A stretch of DNA of 11,370 nucleotides from a bacterium (GTDB taxonomy: Bacteria; Chloroflexota; Dormibacteria; UBA8260; Bog-877): positions 1 to 11,370 of the forward strand of contig JAKABA010000124.1 of assembly GCA_021802115.1 (NCBI GenBank), in the 5' to 3' direction. The position numbers and the translations under genes are program-made. Below, one piece after another: positions 1 through 7,954 of the stretch; the stretch's first letter is position 1, and each line of letters opens with the position of its first letter. The notes under the pieces are model-generated. The model was not told the DNA's origin. It saw only the letters and a program-made list of their open reading frames with translations, and ran no database searches.

Positions 1-1
1 G

Positions 2-553
2 GCCCGGATCACGTCGGTTACCAGCGAAGTGAGCGACATCCTCGACGGCATGGGATTCGCCACGGCCGTCGATGCCGGTGCCGTCCTCCATCGTCTGGGT
101 CCGCAGACCCTGGTCGGGCACGCCCTGACGCTGGCCTATCTGCCGGAGCAGGATTCATCCGGTTCCCCGGCGGGTCGCCTGGCTCACCACACCGCCGCTG
201 CGATGGCCGTGCACGCCGACGTGCTGGTGGTGTCGTCTCCGCCCCGGCAAGACTGGTCGGTCCTCGGGGGCGACGGGGCCAGGGCGCTGGCCGCCGCGGG
301 CGTGAGCGGCGCGATCGTGGACGGGGGAATCCGCGACCTGGACGAGCTGGTCGGCTCGGGGCTTGCGGTCTGGTCGCGAGCCTTCGGTCCGCGGCGGGGG
401 GTGGGCCGGCTGGAGGCCTCCGCGATCAACTCGCCGATCTGCTGCGGTGGAGTCCAGGTACGGCCCGGGGATCTGGTGGTCGCAGACGTCTCGGGGGTTG
501 TATTCATTCCCGTCGCCGCGGTTTCGAAGGTGGTGGCGCAGCTGCTCGGATGA
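2..553 (+). CDS. RraA-family protein (HMG/CHA aldolase-like), 5' end cut by window
   Basis: The frame is open from the first complete codon (base 2) to the TGA at 551-553, giving 183 visible residues. A GTG at 29 exists, but the residues before it (ITSVTSEVSDILDGMG) already resemble the family's N-terminal helix, so the true start probably lies upstream of the window. Family features seen: a GGDGARALAAAG segment, then VDGGIRDLDEL with the Arg-Asp pair (residues 111-112 from base 2) that in class II pyruvate aldolases binds substrate and metal, then a C-terminal GGVQVRPGDLVVADVSGVVFIP that matches the usual PGD-vvaD-DGVvviP signature. Known family roles are cleavage of 4-hydroxy-4-methyl-2-oxoglutarate or 4-carboxy-4-hydroxy-2-oxoadipate, oxaloacetate decarboxylation, or (for true RraA) inhibition of RNase E. 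Beside catabolic genes a keto-acid aldolase or decarboxylase is more likely than RNase regulation; this is inference. It is soluble, with no signal peptide visible. Confidence 0.85.
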   Translation, partial: ARITSVTSEVSDILDGMGFATAVDAGAVLHRLGPQTLVGHALTLAYLPEQDSSGSPAGRLAHHTAAAMAVHADVLVVSSPPRQDWSVLGGDGARALAAAGVSGAIVDGGIRDLDELVGSGLAVWSRAFGPRRGVGRLEASAINSPICCGGVQVRPGDLVVADVSGVVFIPVAAVSKVVAQLLG

Positions 554-585
554 CCATGGGATGGGAACTTTGGCCGTGCTCGTAT

Positions 586-626
586 CCCCGCCACGGTGCG
601 GGCGGCTGCCCCGACGGCTGGCGGGG
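586..626. other. GC-rich hairpin between rraA-like gene and SDR gene
   Basis: CCCCGCC (586-592) and GGCGGGG (620-626) form a perfect 7-bp stem around a 27-base GC-rich loop. It lies 33 bases after the upstream stop codon and just before a -10-like TACAAT. No U-run follows, so it may be a Rho-assisted or weak terminator/attenuator rather than a classic intrinsic terminator. Confidence 0.4.
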
Positions 627-632
627 CGCGTC

Positions 633-638
633 TACAAT
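633..638 (+). promoter_or_regulatory. Possible -10 box (TACAAT) ahead of the SDR-peptidase operon
   Basis: TACAAT differs from TATAAT at one position and sits 66 bases before the SDR start codon, in the largest gap of the + strand cluster. No TTGACA-like -35 is seen at 16-18 bases upstream, where the sequence is GC-rich hairpin. The call therefore rests on the -10 alone. Confidence 0.3.
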
Positions 639-703
639 CCTGGGCCGGGGTGAGCGGCGGGCGACGGGACACGGCCTTAATTCAATAGATGGGAGGGCGC
701 ACA

Positions 704-1402
704 GTGAGTGTGGATGAGCCCAAGGTGGCGGTGGTGACCGGGGTCGCCCACGGCATCGGAGCCGCGATCGCGGCCGGGCTGAGCGCCGACGGGATGGTGG
801 TCCATGGCATCGACAAAGATCAGGTCGACGTCACCGACTCCGCCCAGGTCGCTCGGTTCTTCCGATCGCTCCCCAGGGTCGACGTCCTCGTGAACAACGC
901 CGGTGGCGTCTGTGGGCAGACCTTCGCCCCCCTGGAGGAGATCACGGACGAGCAGTGGCATGCGGTGGTCGACGCGAATCTGACGGGCGCCTTTCACTGC
1001 ACCCGGGCGGTGGTGCCCGGGATGAAGCTGAGAGGCTGGGGACGGATCGTCAACATCTCCTCCGGAGCAGGCCGGAGCATCAGCCTGACGGGGATCCAGG
1101 CCTACGCCTCGGCCAAGGCGGGGCAGATCGGCTTCACCCGCCAGATGGCGCACGAGTTGGGGCGCTTCGGAATCACGGTCAACTGCATCGCCCCGGGCTT
1201 CATCCTTTCGAATCCCACCAGCCAGGCGCAGTGGGACAGCTACGGAGAGCAGGGCCAGGCCCGAGTGCTCGAGGGTATCGCGGTCGGGCACCTGGGCAGG
1301 GCCGAGGACATCGCCCATGGAGTTCGCTTCTTCTGCGCCGAGGAGTCCTCCTGGATTACCGGCCAGACGCTCTCGATCGATGGCGGCAGTGCTCTCTTTT
1401 AG
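704..1402 (+). CDS. SDR-family NAD(P)-dependent oxidoreductase
   Basis: 232 residues, a usual length for a classical short-chain dehydrogenase/reductase. The GTG at 704 is preferred over the in-frame ATG at 689 because GGGAGG (691-696) lies 7 bases before the GTG and would otherwise be inside the gene. Seen: cofactor loop TGVAHGIG (residues 12-19), acidic Asp37 at the end of beta-2 (favours NAD over NADP), NNAGG (64-68), Asn92, NISSG (117-121) with the catalytic Ser, and YASAK (Tyr134, Lys138). A short loop after beta-2 recalls the EntA/2,3-dihydro-diol dehydrogenase shape. It ends inside the next gene (23-base overlap), so the two are co-transcribed and probably translationally coupled. It is cytoplasmic. 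The substrate cannot be assigned; a hydroxy acid or sugar-derived alcohol in the same catabolic route is plausible. Confidence 0.93.
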   Translation: MSVDEPKVAVVTGVAHGIGAAIAAGLSADGMVVHGIDKDQVDVTDSAQVARFFRSLPRVDVLVNNAGGVCGQTFAPLEEITDEQWHAVVDANLTGAFHCTRAVVPGMKLRGWGRIVNISSGAGRSISLTGIQAYASAKAGQIGFTRQMAHELGRFGITVNCIAPGFILSNPTSQAQWDSYGEQGQARVLEGIAVGHLGRAEDIAHGVRFFCAEESSWITGQTLSIDGGSALF

Positions 1403-2768
1403 CTCCGACCCCCAGGCCTACCTGCCCGAGCTCGCCGAGTATGTGGCGATCCCCAGCGTGAGCCGGGACGCGGATCCAAAGACCATGAGGCAGGCCGCGG
1501 AGTGGCTGGCGTCCCAGCTGGCTGCGGTCAACGGGAGGGTGGAGGCTGGCACCGGACATCCGGTGGTGGTGGGGGAGTGGCTGGAGCGGTCGTCGGCACC
1601 GACCGTGCTCATCTATGGCCACTACGACGTCCAGCCCACCGGCGATCTCCGAGAGTGGCTGTCGCCGCCGTTTGCACTCACCAGGGAGGGCGAGGTGGTG
1701 CGCGGCCGCGGCGTCTCCGATGACAAGGGGCCGGTCTACATGGTCCTCAAGGTGGTGCAGGCCTTCCTGGAGCAGGAGGGTCGGTTGCCCCTCAACGTCC
1801 GTTTCCTGATCGAGGGGGAGGAGGAGATCGGGAGCCCGAACCTGGCGGAGTTCGTCCAGGCCCGGGCCGGGGATCTCCGCGCCTCCCTGGTGGTCTCCGC
1901 TGACGGCGCGATGTGGCGGCCCAACGAGCCATCGATCTCCTTGGGGTCCAAGGGGCTGGTCGGCCTCACCGTGGAGGTGACGGGGGCCACCGAGGACCTG
2001 CACTCGGGCCGCTACGGCGGGACCGTGGCCAACCCCGCCTCGGCGCTGGCGGCGATCGTGGCCGGGCTGCACAACGCGGATGGCCAGGTGTCGGTGCCGG
2101 GCTTCTATCGGGGGATTGCTCCGCTCAGCCCAGCCCGGCGTGCCGAGATCGCGGCTGTGGACTTCGATGAGCTCGCCTACGCCAGAGAGCTCGGGGTGCC
2201 CGAGCCGTGCGGAGAACGCGGGTTCACCACCCTGGAGCGTCTCTGGGAGCGTCCCACCCTGGAGGTGAATGGGCTGGAGGCGGGTGGCAAGTACACGGTC
2301 ATACCCCATGTCGCCCGCGCCCACATCACCTGCCGCCTGGTCGAGGGGCAGGAGCCGCGCTCGGTCCTGGACGCCGTCTCCGACCGGATCATGGCGATCG
2401 CGCCGCCGGGGGTGCTGGTCAGGGTGCTGCCCGACCGGGGCGGGGTGCCGGCCTACACGATCCCCGGGGACCATCCCGCGGTCGTGGCCGCCGCCAACGC
2501 ACTGGCGGAGGTGTATCCGGGTCGACCGGTGCTGTTCGCGAAGATCGGCGGCAGCGTCCCGGCCACCGACCTCTTCGCCAGGGTCCTGCGCTGCAAGACC
2601 CTCTTCTTCTCGTTCTCGACGGCCGACGAGCACCTGCACGCCCCCAACGAGTTCCTGAGGCTGCCCCGCCTCTTGGAGGGCATGCGCGCCTGGGAGCTGC
2701 TCCTCCGCCAGCTGGCTGAGAGGCTGCCCGGGGGGGTGGTGGATCCCCCGCCGGTGGCCCAATCATGA
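1380..2768 (+). CDS. M20-family metallo-dipeptidase
   Basis: 462 residues from the ATG at 1380 (alternative GTG 1389). The frame is open further back to 1317, but those residues lie in the SDR gene and are not family-like. The full di-zinc set of M20 dipeptidases is visible: GHYDVQP with His81 and Asp83, GRGVSDDKGP with Asp114/115 (bridging metal ligand), EGEEEIGS with the catalytic Glu148 and ligand Glu149, SADG with Asp175, DLHSG with His208 from the lid/dimer domain, and HAPNEF with His420. The order and spacing match the CNDP/PepV-like dipeptidase group rather than ArgE/DapE. It hydrolyses dipeptides or related N-acyl amino acids in the cytoplasm. No strong Shine-Dalgarno precedes the start, consistent with coupling to the overlapping SDR gene. 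It overlaps the next gene by ATGA. Confidence 0.93.
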   Translation: MAAVLSFSSDPQAYLPELAEYVAIPSVSRDADPKTMRQAAEWLASQLAAVNGRVEAGTGHPVVVGEWLERSSAPTVLIYGHYDVQPTGDLREWLSPPFALTREGEVVRGRGVSDDKGPVYMVLKVVQAFLEQEGRLPLNVRFLIEGEEEIGSPNLAEFVQARAGDLRASLVVSADGAMWRPNEPSISLGSKGLVGLTVEVTGATEDLHSGRYGGTVANPASALAAIVAGLHNADGQVSVPGFYRGIAPLSPARRAEIAAVDFDELAYARELGVPEPCGERGFTTLERLWERPTLEVNGLEAGGKYTVIPHVARAHITCRLVEGQEPRSVLDAVSDRIMAIAPPGVLVRVLPDRGGVPAYTIPGDHPAVVAAANALAEVYPGRPVLFAKIGGSVPATDLFARVLRCKTLFFSFSTADEHLHAPNEFLRLPRLLEGMRAWELLLRQLAERLPGGVVDPPPVAQS

Positions 2769-4492
2769 TCACTGCGACCGAACAGCTCCGGCAGCTGGAC
2801 GAGCAGTTCTTTGACGCGATGCACTCCACCGACCCGCTGACGGCCACCATGCTGGGGGTAGAGGGCTACGACTCGCGCTTGCCCGATCCGAGCCCAGAGG
2901 GGGTTGAGCGCTCGGCTGCTCGCTTCCGGAAGATCGAGGAGCGGCTCTCGCAGCTCTCGCCCGACCATCTGTCGGCCGAGGACAGGATCGACAGGGAGGT
3001 GATGGCCGAGCTCGCCTGGTCGCTGCGGGTCAACCTTGAAGACGGGCTCTGGGCGGCCAACGCCTCGGCCGCGGGCTACGTTTCCCCGCAGGCGATCGCG
3101 TTCCAGGCGATCCCGACCGCGCCGCTGCGGACGCGCGTGGCGGTCGGTTGGTACCTGGAGCGGCTGGCCCAGCTGCCGACCTACATGGATGCGGTGCTGC
3201 TGCGGTACCGCCAGAGCGTGGCGGCGCAAAGGCACTCGACCAAAGTCGGGGTGCAACAGGCGATGGCTCAGCTCGATGGCCACCTGGGCCGTCCCCTGGC
3301 CGAGGACCGGCTGCTGGGGGCGCTGCGCGCCTCCCCAGTCGCGGAGTCCCATGACCTGACGCGCGCTGCCGAGATCGTGGAAGGCCAGGTCCGGCCAGCG
3401 CTGGCCAGGTTGCGGGATGGCCTTGCGCAAGAGCTTCTGCCCGGGGCGCGTCCGGACGCGGAGGTCGGCCTCTGCTTCATCCCCGGAGGCGAGGATGCCT
3501 ACCGGCGGGCGGTGCGCCGCCACACGACGACTGAACTCGAGCCCGCGGAGATCCACCAGATAGGGCGCGATGTCCTGGGTGCGTTGGAGCAGGAGTGGGA
3601 AGAGGTCGGCGGCCGGGTCTTCGGCAGGTCGTCGCCCGCCGATGTCCGTCGCCGACTGCGCGAGGACCCGCGGCTGCGCTTCCACAGTTCAGGTGAGATC
3701 GTGGAGGTGGTCCGCGCGGCGCTCAGCCGCGCGGAGCAGGCTCGGGATGGGTTCTTCCCCCGGCTTGAGATAGCCGACTGCGTGGTGGAGGAGATCGACC
3801 CGGTCGAGGCGGGGAACTCCGCCCTCGCCTACTATCGCGGGCCGTCGCAGGATGGCGGAAGACCGGGCGCGCACTGCGTGCTCACCACCGACCCGTCAAG
3901 CCGCTTCACCTATGAGTACGAGGCGCTTGCCTTCCACGAGAGCAGCCCAGGACATCATCTCCAGATCGCCTCCGCCCAGCGGCTGGAGCGCCTGCCGCGG
4001 TATCGGCGCCACCTGGATGCCGAGGTCTGCGCCTACGTGGAGGGCTGGGGGCTCTATGCGGAGCGCCTGGCGGATGAGATGGGGCTGTACACCTCCGACC
4101 TGCAGCGCCTGGGGATGCTCTCCTTCGACGCTTTGCGCGCCTGCCGGCTGGTGGTGGATACCGGGATGCACCACCTGGGGTGGTCGCGCCAGGAGGCGGT
4201 GGACTTCATGTGGCAAAACACCGCCACCACCACCGGCAACGTCGCCAACGAGGTCAACCGCTACATCGCCTGGCCCGGTCAGGCGCTGGCCTACATGGTC
4301 GGCCGCCGGGAGATCCGGCGCCTGCGCCGGGAGGCGGAGGCGGACCTGGGACCGCTCTTCGATCTGCGGGGATTCCACGGGGCGGTCCTCAGCCAGGGAG
4401 CGGTGCCTCTTCGTGTGCTCGCCAGGGTGGTGGAGCGATGGCGGAGCTTAGTCGCCCGCGGCGGGAATGCCGGCGGTGGGCAGCCGGCTTGA
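2765..4492 (+). CDS. DUF885 family protein (putative zinc peptidase)
   Basis: 575 residues, the normal length for DUF885. The start ATG at 2765 overlaps the previous stop (ATGA), a clear sign of translational coupling. The C-terminal half carries the family signature: YEALAFHESSPGHHLQ with the HExxPGHH-type motif HESSPGHH at 391-398 (His391 and Glu392 first), EGWGLYAERLADEMG with Glu426 as the likely third metal ligand, and NEVNRYIAWPGQALAYMVGRREI (495-517), strongly conserved in DUF885. The N-terminal half is helical and less conserved. There is no signal peptide or lipobox, although many family members are exported, so this one appears cytoplasmic. Exact substrates are known for few members; neighbours suggest a peptidase working with the M20 dipeptidase. 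Confidence 0.92.
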   Translation: MITATEQLRQLDEQFFDAMHSTDPLTATMLGVEGYDSRLPDPSPEGVERSAARFRKIEERLSQLSPDHLSAEDRIDREVMAELAWSLRVNLEDGLWAANASAAGYVSPQAIAFQAIPTAPLRTRVAVGWYLERLAQLPTYMDAVLLRYRQSVAAQRHSTKVGVQQAMAQLDGHLGRPLAEDRLLGALRASPVAESHDLTRAAEIVEGQVRPALARLRDGLAQELLPGARPDAEVGLCFIPGGEDAYRRAVRRHTTTELEPAEIHQIGRDVLGALEQEWEEVGGRVFGRSSPADVRRRLREDPRLRFHSSGEIVEVVRAALSRAEQARDGFFPRLEIADCVVEEIDPVEAGNSALAYYRGPSQDGGRPGAHCVLTTDPSSRFTYEYEALAFHESSPGHHLQIASAQRLERLPRYRRHLDAEVCAYVEGWGLYAERLADEMGLYTSDLQRLGMLSFDALRACRLVVDTGMHHLGWSRQEAVDFMWQNTATTTGNVANEVNRYIAWPGQALAYMVGRREIRRLRREAEADLGPLFDLRGFHGAVLSQGAVPLRVLARVVERWRSLVARGGNAGGGQPA

Positions 4493-4550
4493 GCGCTCAG
4501 CCCCGGCTCTGGGTTGGGAATCGGTACAGGCGCCCGGGTTCGGGGGCCAG

Positions 4551-4560
4551 AGGAGGTGAT
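4551..4560 (+). promoter_or_regulatory. Near-perfect Shine-Dalgarno AGGAGGTGAT
   Basis: AGGAGGTGAT, complementary to the 16S 3' tail over its full length, ends 2 bases before the ATG at 4563. The GGAGG core lies 7 bases from the start. It fixes the start of the AstE/AspA-like gene and predicts strong independent initiation, unlike the coupled genes upstream. Confidence 0.85.
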
Positions 4561-4562
4561 CC

Positions 4563-5534
4563 ATGTCTCGAGTAGCTATCGGGGAGCTGACCGCCGGAAT
4601 GGGAGAGGTCAAGCGTGGCTGGGTGCAGATCCCCGGCATCGATCCCCCCTGGGAGGTGCCCGCGGTCGTGGTGCGGGGGGCTGAGCCCGGTCCCACCCTG
4701 GCGGTAACCAGCGGGATGCATGCGGCGGAGTACGTCCCCATCGAGGCGGTCACCCGCCTCACCAGGTGGCTGGAGCCGGGCCGCCTTCGGGGGACTGTGG
4801 TCGCAGTGCTGCTGGTCAACTCGCCGGGCTTCTACGAGCGCTCCATCTACGTCAATCCGCGTGACGGCCGGAATCTGAACCGCTCCTTCCCCGGCAGCGC
4901 GACCGGGGACCCCGCCGAGCGGGTCGCCGCGTTTCTGGTCGAGAACCTGATAGAGGGCGCGGATGCCTACGTCGACGCGCACTGTGGCGACCTGATCGAG
5001 GCGCTGAGCCCGTTCACCCTCTGGACCAAGGCCGGGGATCCAGAGGTGGCGCGCCGCTCCCAGGAGCTGTCCGCGGCCTACGGGTTCGAGCACAGCCTGG
5101 GGGTGGACCCCGACTCGGTGCCCGGCGCCGCCTACGCCACCGCCGCGTTGCGGGGGGTGCCTGCCATCATCGCCGAGATCGGGCAGCAGGGCATCACCGA
5201 TGAGCCCTCGGTGGCCCGGCACCTGCGGGGGCTCCAGAACGTCCTGGCCCAGCTGGGCATGATCGACCCGGTCGGAGAGCCACCCCCTCCGCCGGAGGCG
5301 ATGGACGAGATGGTCTGGACCAGGACCGATGTCTCGGCGACCTACCACCCGCAGATCGTGGTTGGGGAGCGGGTCGAGAAGGGGCAGGTCGTGGGGGAGC
5401 TGCGTGACATCTTCGGGGAGCCTCTCAGGACCATCCGGGCCGACGCCTCAGGGGTGGTGGTGTTTCTGGTCACGTCCCTGGCGGTGAAGGCGGGTGACCC
5501 CTTGCTGGGGATAGGAGTGCCGAAAGGGCAATGA
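4563..5534 (+). CDS. Succinylglutamate desuccinylase/aspartoacylase-family (M14-like) zinc hydrolase
   Basis: 323 residues. Zinc site: GMHAAEY supplies His53 and Glu56 (HxxE) and VDAHCGD supplies His140. RNLNRSFPG (103-111) is the Asn-Arg substrate-carboxylate motif of the AstE/AspA family, and AEIG with Glu205 is the probable catalytic glutamate. The region after about residue 245 is a beta-rich, barrel-like C-terminal domain common in this family (TYHPQIVVGERVEKGQVVGEL). Family enzymes remove an acyl group from N-acyl amino acids, or act on related amide bonds. The exact substrate cannot be read off, and the gene is not in an arginine succinyltransferase operon, so the AstE name is not warranted. 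It follows the DUF885 gene by 70 bases on the same strand and ends at a bidirectional hairpin. It is cytoplasmic. Confidence 0.9.
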   Translation: MSRVAIGELTAGMGEVKRGWVQIPGIDPPWEVPAVVVRGAEPGPTLAVTSGMHAAEYVPIEAVTRLTRWLEPGRLRGTVVAVLLVNSPGFYERSIYVNPRDGRNLNRSFPGSATGDPAERVAAFLVENLIEGADAYVDAHCGDLIEALSPFTLWTKAGDPEVARRSQELSAAYGFEHSLGVDPDSVPGAAYATAALRGVPAIIAEIGQQGITDEPSVARHLRGLQNVLAQLGMIDPVGEPPPPPEAMDEMVWTRTDVSATYHPQIVVGERVEKGQVVGELRDIFGEPLRTIRADASGVVVFLVTSLAVKAGDPLLGIGVPKGQ

Positions 5535-5540
5535 GGGAAC

Positions 5541-5575
5541 GGGTGGGCGGCCCCTGCTTACGTGGGCCGCCACCC
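5541..5575. terminator. Bidirectional hairpin terminator between convergent genes
   Basis: The left arm 5541-5553 (GGGTGGGCGGCCC, one bulged G) pairs with 5564-5575 (GGGCCGCCACCC) around a 10-base loop, giving a 12-bp GC stem. It lies 7 bases after the stop of the + operon and 15 bases past the stop of the - strand PBP gene, so it could serve both. On the + strand only a weak pyrimidine stretch (TCCTCTT) follows, as is usual in high-GC genomes. Confidence 0.75.
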
Positions 5576-5589
5576 TCCTCTTGGCCCAG

Positions 5590-7728
5590 TCAGCAGGTGC
5601 CGTTCCAGTTGCTCTGGTAGGCGGGGGGGCAGTCCACCGGCGCGAAGGCGTTGCTGACGGTGTTGGGCAGGTAGTAGTAGGGGTACGGACCGCTGCCGAC
5701 CTGGACCACATCTGCTGGCTTGGCGTACCACATCACCGGCTGGCCGGCCAGCGCCTTCTCCATGTAGGTCTGCCAGAGGGGGGCGGCCCCGCTGATTCCG
5801 GAGGTGACGCTGCTCAGTGTCTTGCCGTCCGGGTTGCCGACCCAGACCCCGGTCACCAGCTGGGGGGTCCAGCCGAAGGTCCAGTTGTCCTCGATGTTGT
5901 TGCTGTACTGTCCGGCGGCGTTCTGCTTGTCCGAGGTCCCCGTCTTGGCCGAGACCGGCCGCCCGGGCAGCGTGAGGTGGGCGTAGGGGCCGAAGTCCTG
6001 AATCCGGTTGTTGTTGTTGGAGAGCATCGCGTTCATGATGAAGGCGACATCCGGAGGCACCACCTGCAGCGAATTCCGGGCCACGTTGTATTGATAGATG
6101 GTGCGCCCCCCGCTCACCACCTTGAGGATGGCGGTGGGTTGATGCAGCACTCCGCCGCTGGCCAGCACCGACGCTCCGGTCGCTATCTGCAGCTCGGTGA
6201 GACCGATCGAGAGACCGCCCAGCGTCAGGGCGGGCCCGTAGGTGTTCTGGGGGTTGAGGAGTTCGGAGGCTCCCATCCTCTCCGCCATGCTCACCACGTT
6301 GGGCAGGCCGGTGATCATCTCGACCTTCACCGCGGGGATGTTTATGGAGTTGCCCAGGCAGTTCTGCAGCTGACACAGCCCGGTGAAGTCGTGCTCGTAG
6401 TTCTGGGGGGAATAGCCATTGATGTCGATCGGCTCGTTCAGCACCGGGGTGGTCATGGTGAACTTGCCGGAGGCGATCGCGGCGGTGTAGGTGAACAGCT
6501 TGAAGGTGGACCCGGGCCGTCGGGGCTCGATGGTCATGTTCACCTGGCCCACCGGGCCGTTGTAGTTGCTGGTCCCCACCATCGCCAGGATCTCGCCGTC
6601 CCGGGGGTCGAGTGAGACCAGTGCGGAGTCGCCAATGTTGTAGTCGCGCAGGAGCCGGGCGTTGTTGGCCGGGTTCTGGATCACCCCCTCCGCCTTCTGC
6701 TGGTCGGCCATGTTCAATGAGGTGTAGATCGTCCAGCCCCCCGGGTTCAGGTAGGCGTCCCCGAAACGGGCCTGCAGACGCTGCTCCACATAGCTGACGA
6801 AGTTCGGCGCCAGCGTGGGTGGGCCCTGCTCCCAGGAGTAGTAGGTCAGCGGCTCGCGGTAGGCGGCATCTGCCTGGGCCTGGGTGATGTAGTGATTGGT
6901 GACCATGGTCTGGAGTACCACCTGCTGGCGCAGCTTGGCGTAGTTGGGGCCGGTGGTGCCGACGTACACCAGGGGGTCGAAGGCGGTCGGCGCGTCGGGG
7001 ATTCCCGCCAGCATGCTGGCCTGGGCGAGGTCCAGCTTGCTCGCGGGGATGTGGAAGTAGAGTTCCGCGGCGGTGCCGATCCCGATCGCCTGGTTTCCGT
7101 AGGGGATCCGATTCAGGTACATCTGCAGGATCTGGTTCGGTTTGAAGCTGCGGGCGATCTCGTAGCCCAGCAGCAGCTCCCGGATCTTCCTGGTGATGGT
7201 CTCATCGGGGGTGAGGAAGGAGATCTTGGCGAGCTGCTCCGTGATCGTGCTCGCCCCCTGGAGTGAGGAGTGGTGAAGAATGTCGTGGATGCCGGACTCC
7301 AGGATCCGGGGCAGGTCAACCGAGGTCGTGTCCTGATAGAAGTGGCGATCCTCGACCGAGATGGTGGCGCGGATTACCCAGGGGCTCACCTGATTCAGAT
7401 TCACGTGGATGTGCTGTTCGCCGGGCTCGTGGAGCACGCTGAGAAGGGTTCCGTCGCTGGCCAGCAGGTAGCTGTCCCGCGGCGGTCCGAGGTTGGGCAG
7501 GTCGGTGACGCTGGGCAACCCCACCTGAAAGGCGGAGAGCACCAGAAACCCCACCCCGACCCCTGCGCAGCCCAGCAGCACCAGCACCGCGGCGGCCACT
7601 CCGGTGCGGCGCAGCCAGCGATGCCGTCCCCAAAAGCCCGGGTTGCGGGTCTGGACACCTGGGCGGCGCCGGGCCGAGCGACCACGGCTGGCACCCCTGC
7701 CGGTGGTGGAGATTTTGACTTCCTGCAT
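5590..7728 (-). CDS. Class A penicillin-binding protein (bifunctional transglycosylase/transpeptidase)
   Basis: 712 residues. A basic cytoplasmic tail (1-42, many Arg) and one transmembrane anchor (about 43-66) place the enzyme outside the membrane. GT51 transglycosylase domain, about 85-260: SVEDRHFY with catalytic Glu126, GASTITEQLAK (158-168), RKIRELLLGYEI and the LNRIPYGNQAIGI motif. Penicillin-binding transpeptidase domain, about 365-665: RPGSTFK with Ser407 nucleophile and Lys410, SIN (461-463), and KTGTS with Lys595. All catalytic motifs are intact. It polymerises and cross-links peptidoglycan. The C-terminus has no PASTA repeats but ends in a Tyr/Pro-rich tail with Cys700 and Cys712; another pair, Cys451 and Cys457, flanks the SxN motif. 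The start is the first in-frame ATG; a pyrimidine-rich leader with no clear Shine-Dalgarno precedes it. It is divergent from the ATPase gene and convergent with the peptidase operon. Confidence 0.96.
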   Translation of the reverse strand: MQEVKISTTGRGASRGRSARRRPGVQTRNPGFWGRHRWLRRTGVAAAVLVLLGCAGVGVGFLVLSAFQVGLPSVTDLPNLGPPRDSYLLASDGTLLSVLHEPGEQHIHVNLNQVSPWVIRATISVEDRHFYQDTTSVDLPRILESGIHDILHHSSLQGASTITEQLAKISFLTPDETITRKIRELLLGYEIARSFKPNQILQMYLNRIPYGNQAIGIGTAAELYFHIPASKLDLAQASMLAGIPDAPTAFDPLVYVGTTGPNYAKLRQQVVLQTMVTNHYITQAQADAAYREPLTYYSWEQGPPTLAPNFVSYVEQRLQARFGDAYLNPGGWTIYTSLNMADQQKAEGVIQNPANNARLLRDYNIGDSALVSLDPRDGEILAMVGTSNYNGPVGQVNMTIEPRRPGSTFKLFTYTAAIASGKFTMTTPVLNEPIDINGYSPQNYEHDFTGLCQLQNCLGNSINIPAVKVEMITGLPNVVSMAERMGASELLNPQNTYGPALTLGGLSIGLTELQIATGASVLASGGVLHQPTAILKVVSGGRTIYQYNVARNSLQVVPPDVAFIMNAMLSNNNNRIQDFGPYAHLTLPGRPVSAKTGTSDKQNAAGQYSNNIEDNWTFGWTPQLVTGVWVGNPDGKTLSSVTSGISGAAPLWQTYMEKALAGQPVMWYAKPADVVQVGSGPYPYYYLPNTVSNAFAPVDCPPAYQSNWNGTC

Positions 7729-7954
7729 CAGCTGGGAGGGAGGGGGAGTGACCCCGCCGTCCGGAGATTATGGCAGGCCCGAGGGAGAGCTCCGGGGATT
7801 CGAGGTGGGCGGGCCGGTTACGGGGCCGTGGCAAGCCGTTCACGAGAGTGCAAACAGCGGCTGCCTGGGGGATGAGATCCCGCGGTTCGGTGGGACAGTG
7901 GTCAGGCGCAGCAGTCCGGGAGGGATCCCGACCAGGAGTTGAATTCCAAAGCTC
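7729..7954. promoter_or_regulatory. Divergent intergenic spacer (PBP / ATPase)
   Basis: The 226 bases separate the starts of two divergently transcribed genes, so both promoters should lie here. The segment is purine-rich next to the PBP start and otherwise GC-rich. I could not pick out convincing -35/-10 pairs on either strand. AGGAG (7934-7938) is the only Shine-Dalgarno candidate for the ATPase, and it is far (16 bases) from the ATG. Confidence 0.4.

Noticed and set aside
1356..2762. A 468-codon - strand frame opposite the M20 gene
   Set aside because: It mirrors the dipeptidase gene with biased His/Gly/Arg composition and no recognisable domain. The + strand has the full M20 metal site.
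5581..6615. A 344-codon + strand frame opposite the PBP C-terminal half
   Set aside because: It is the antisense shadow of the transpeptidase domain, low-complexity Gly/Val/His, with no motif.
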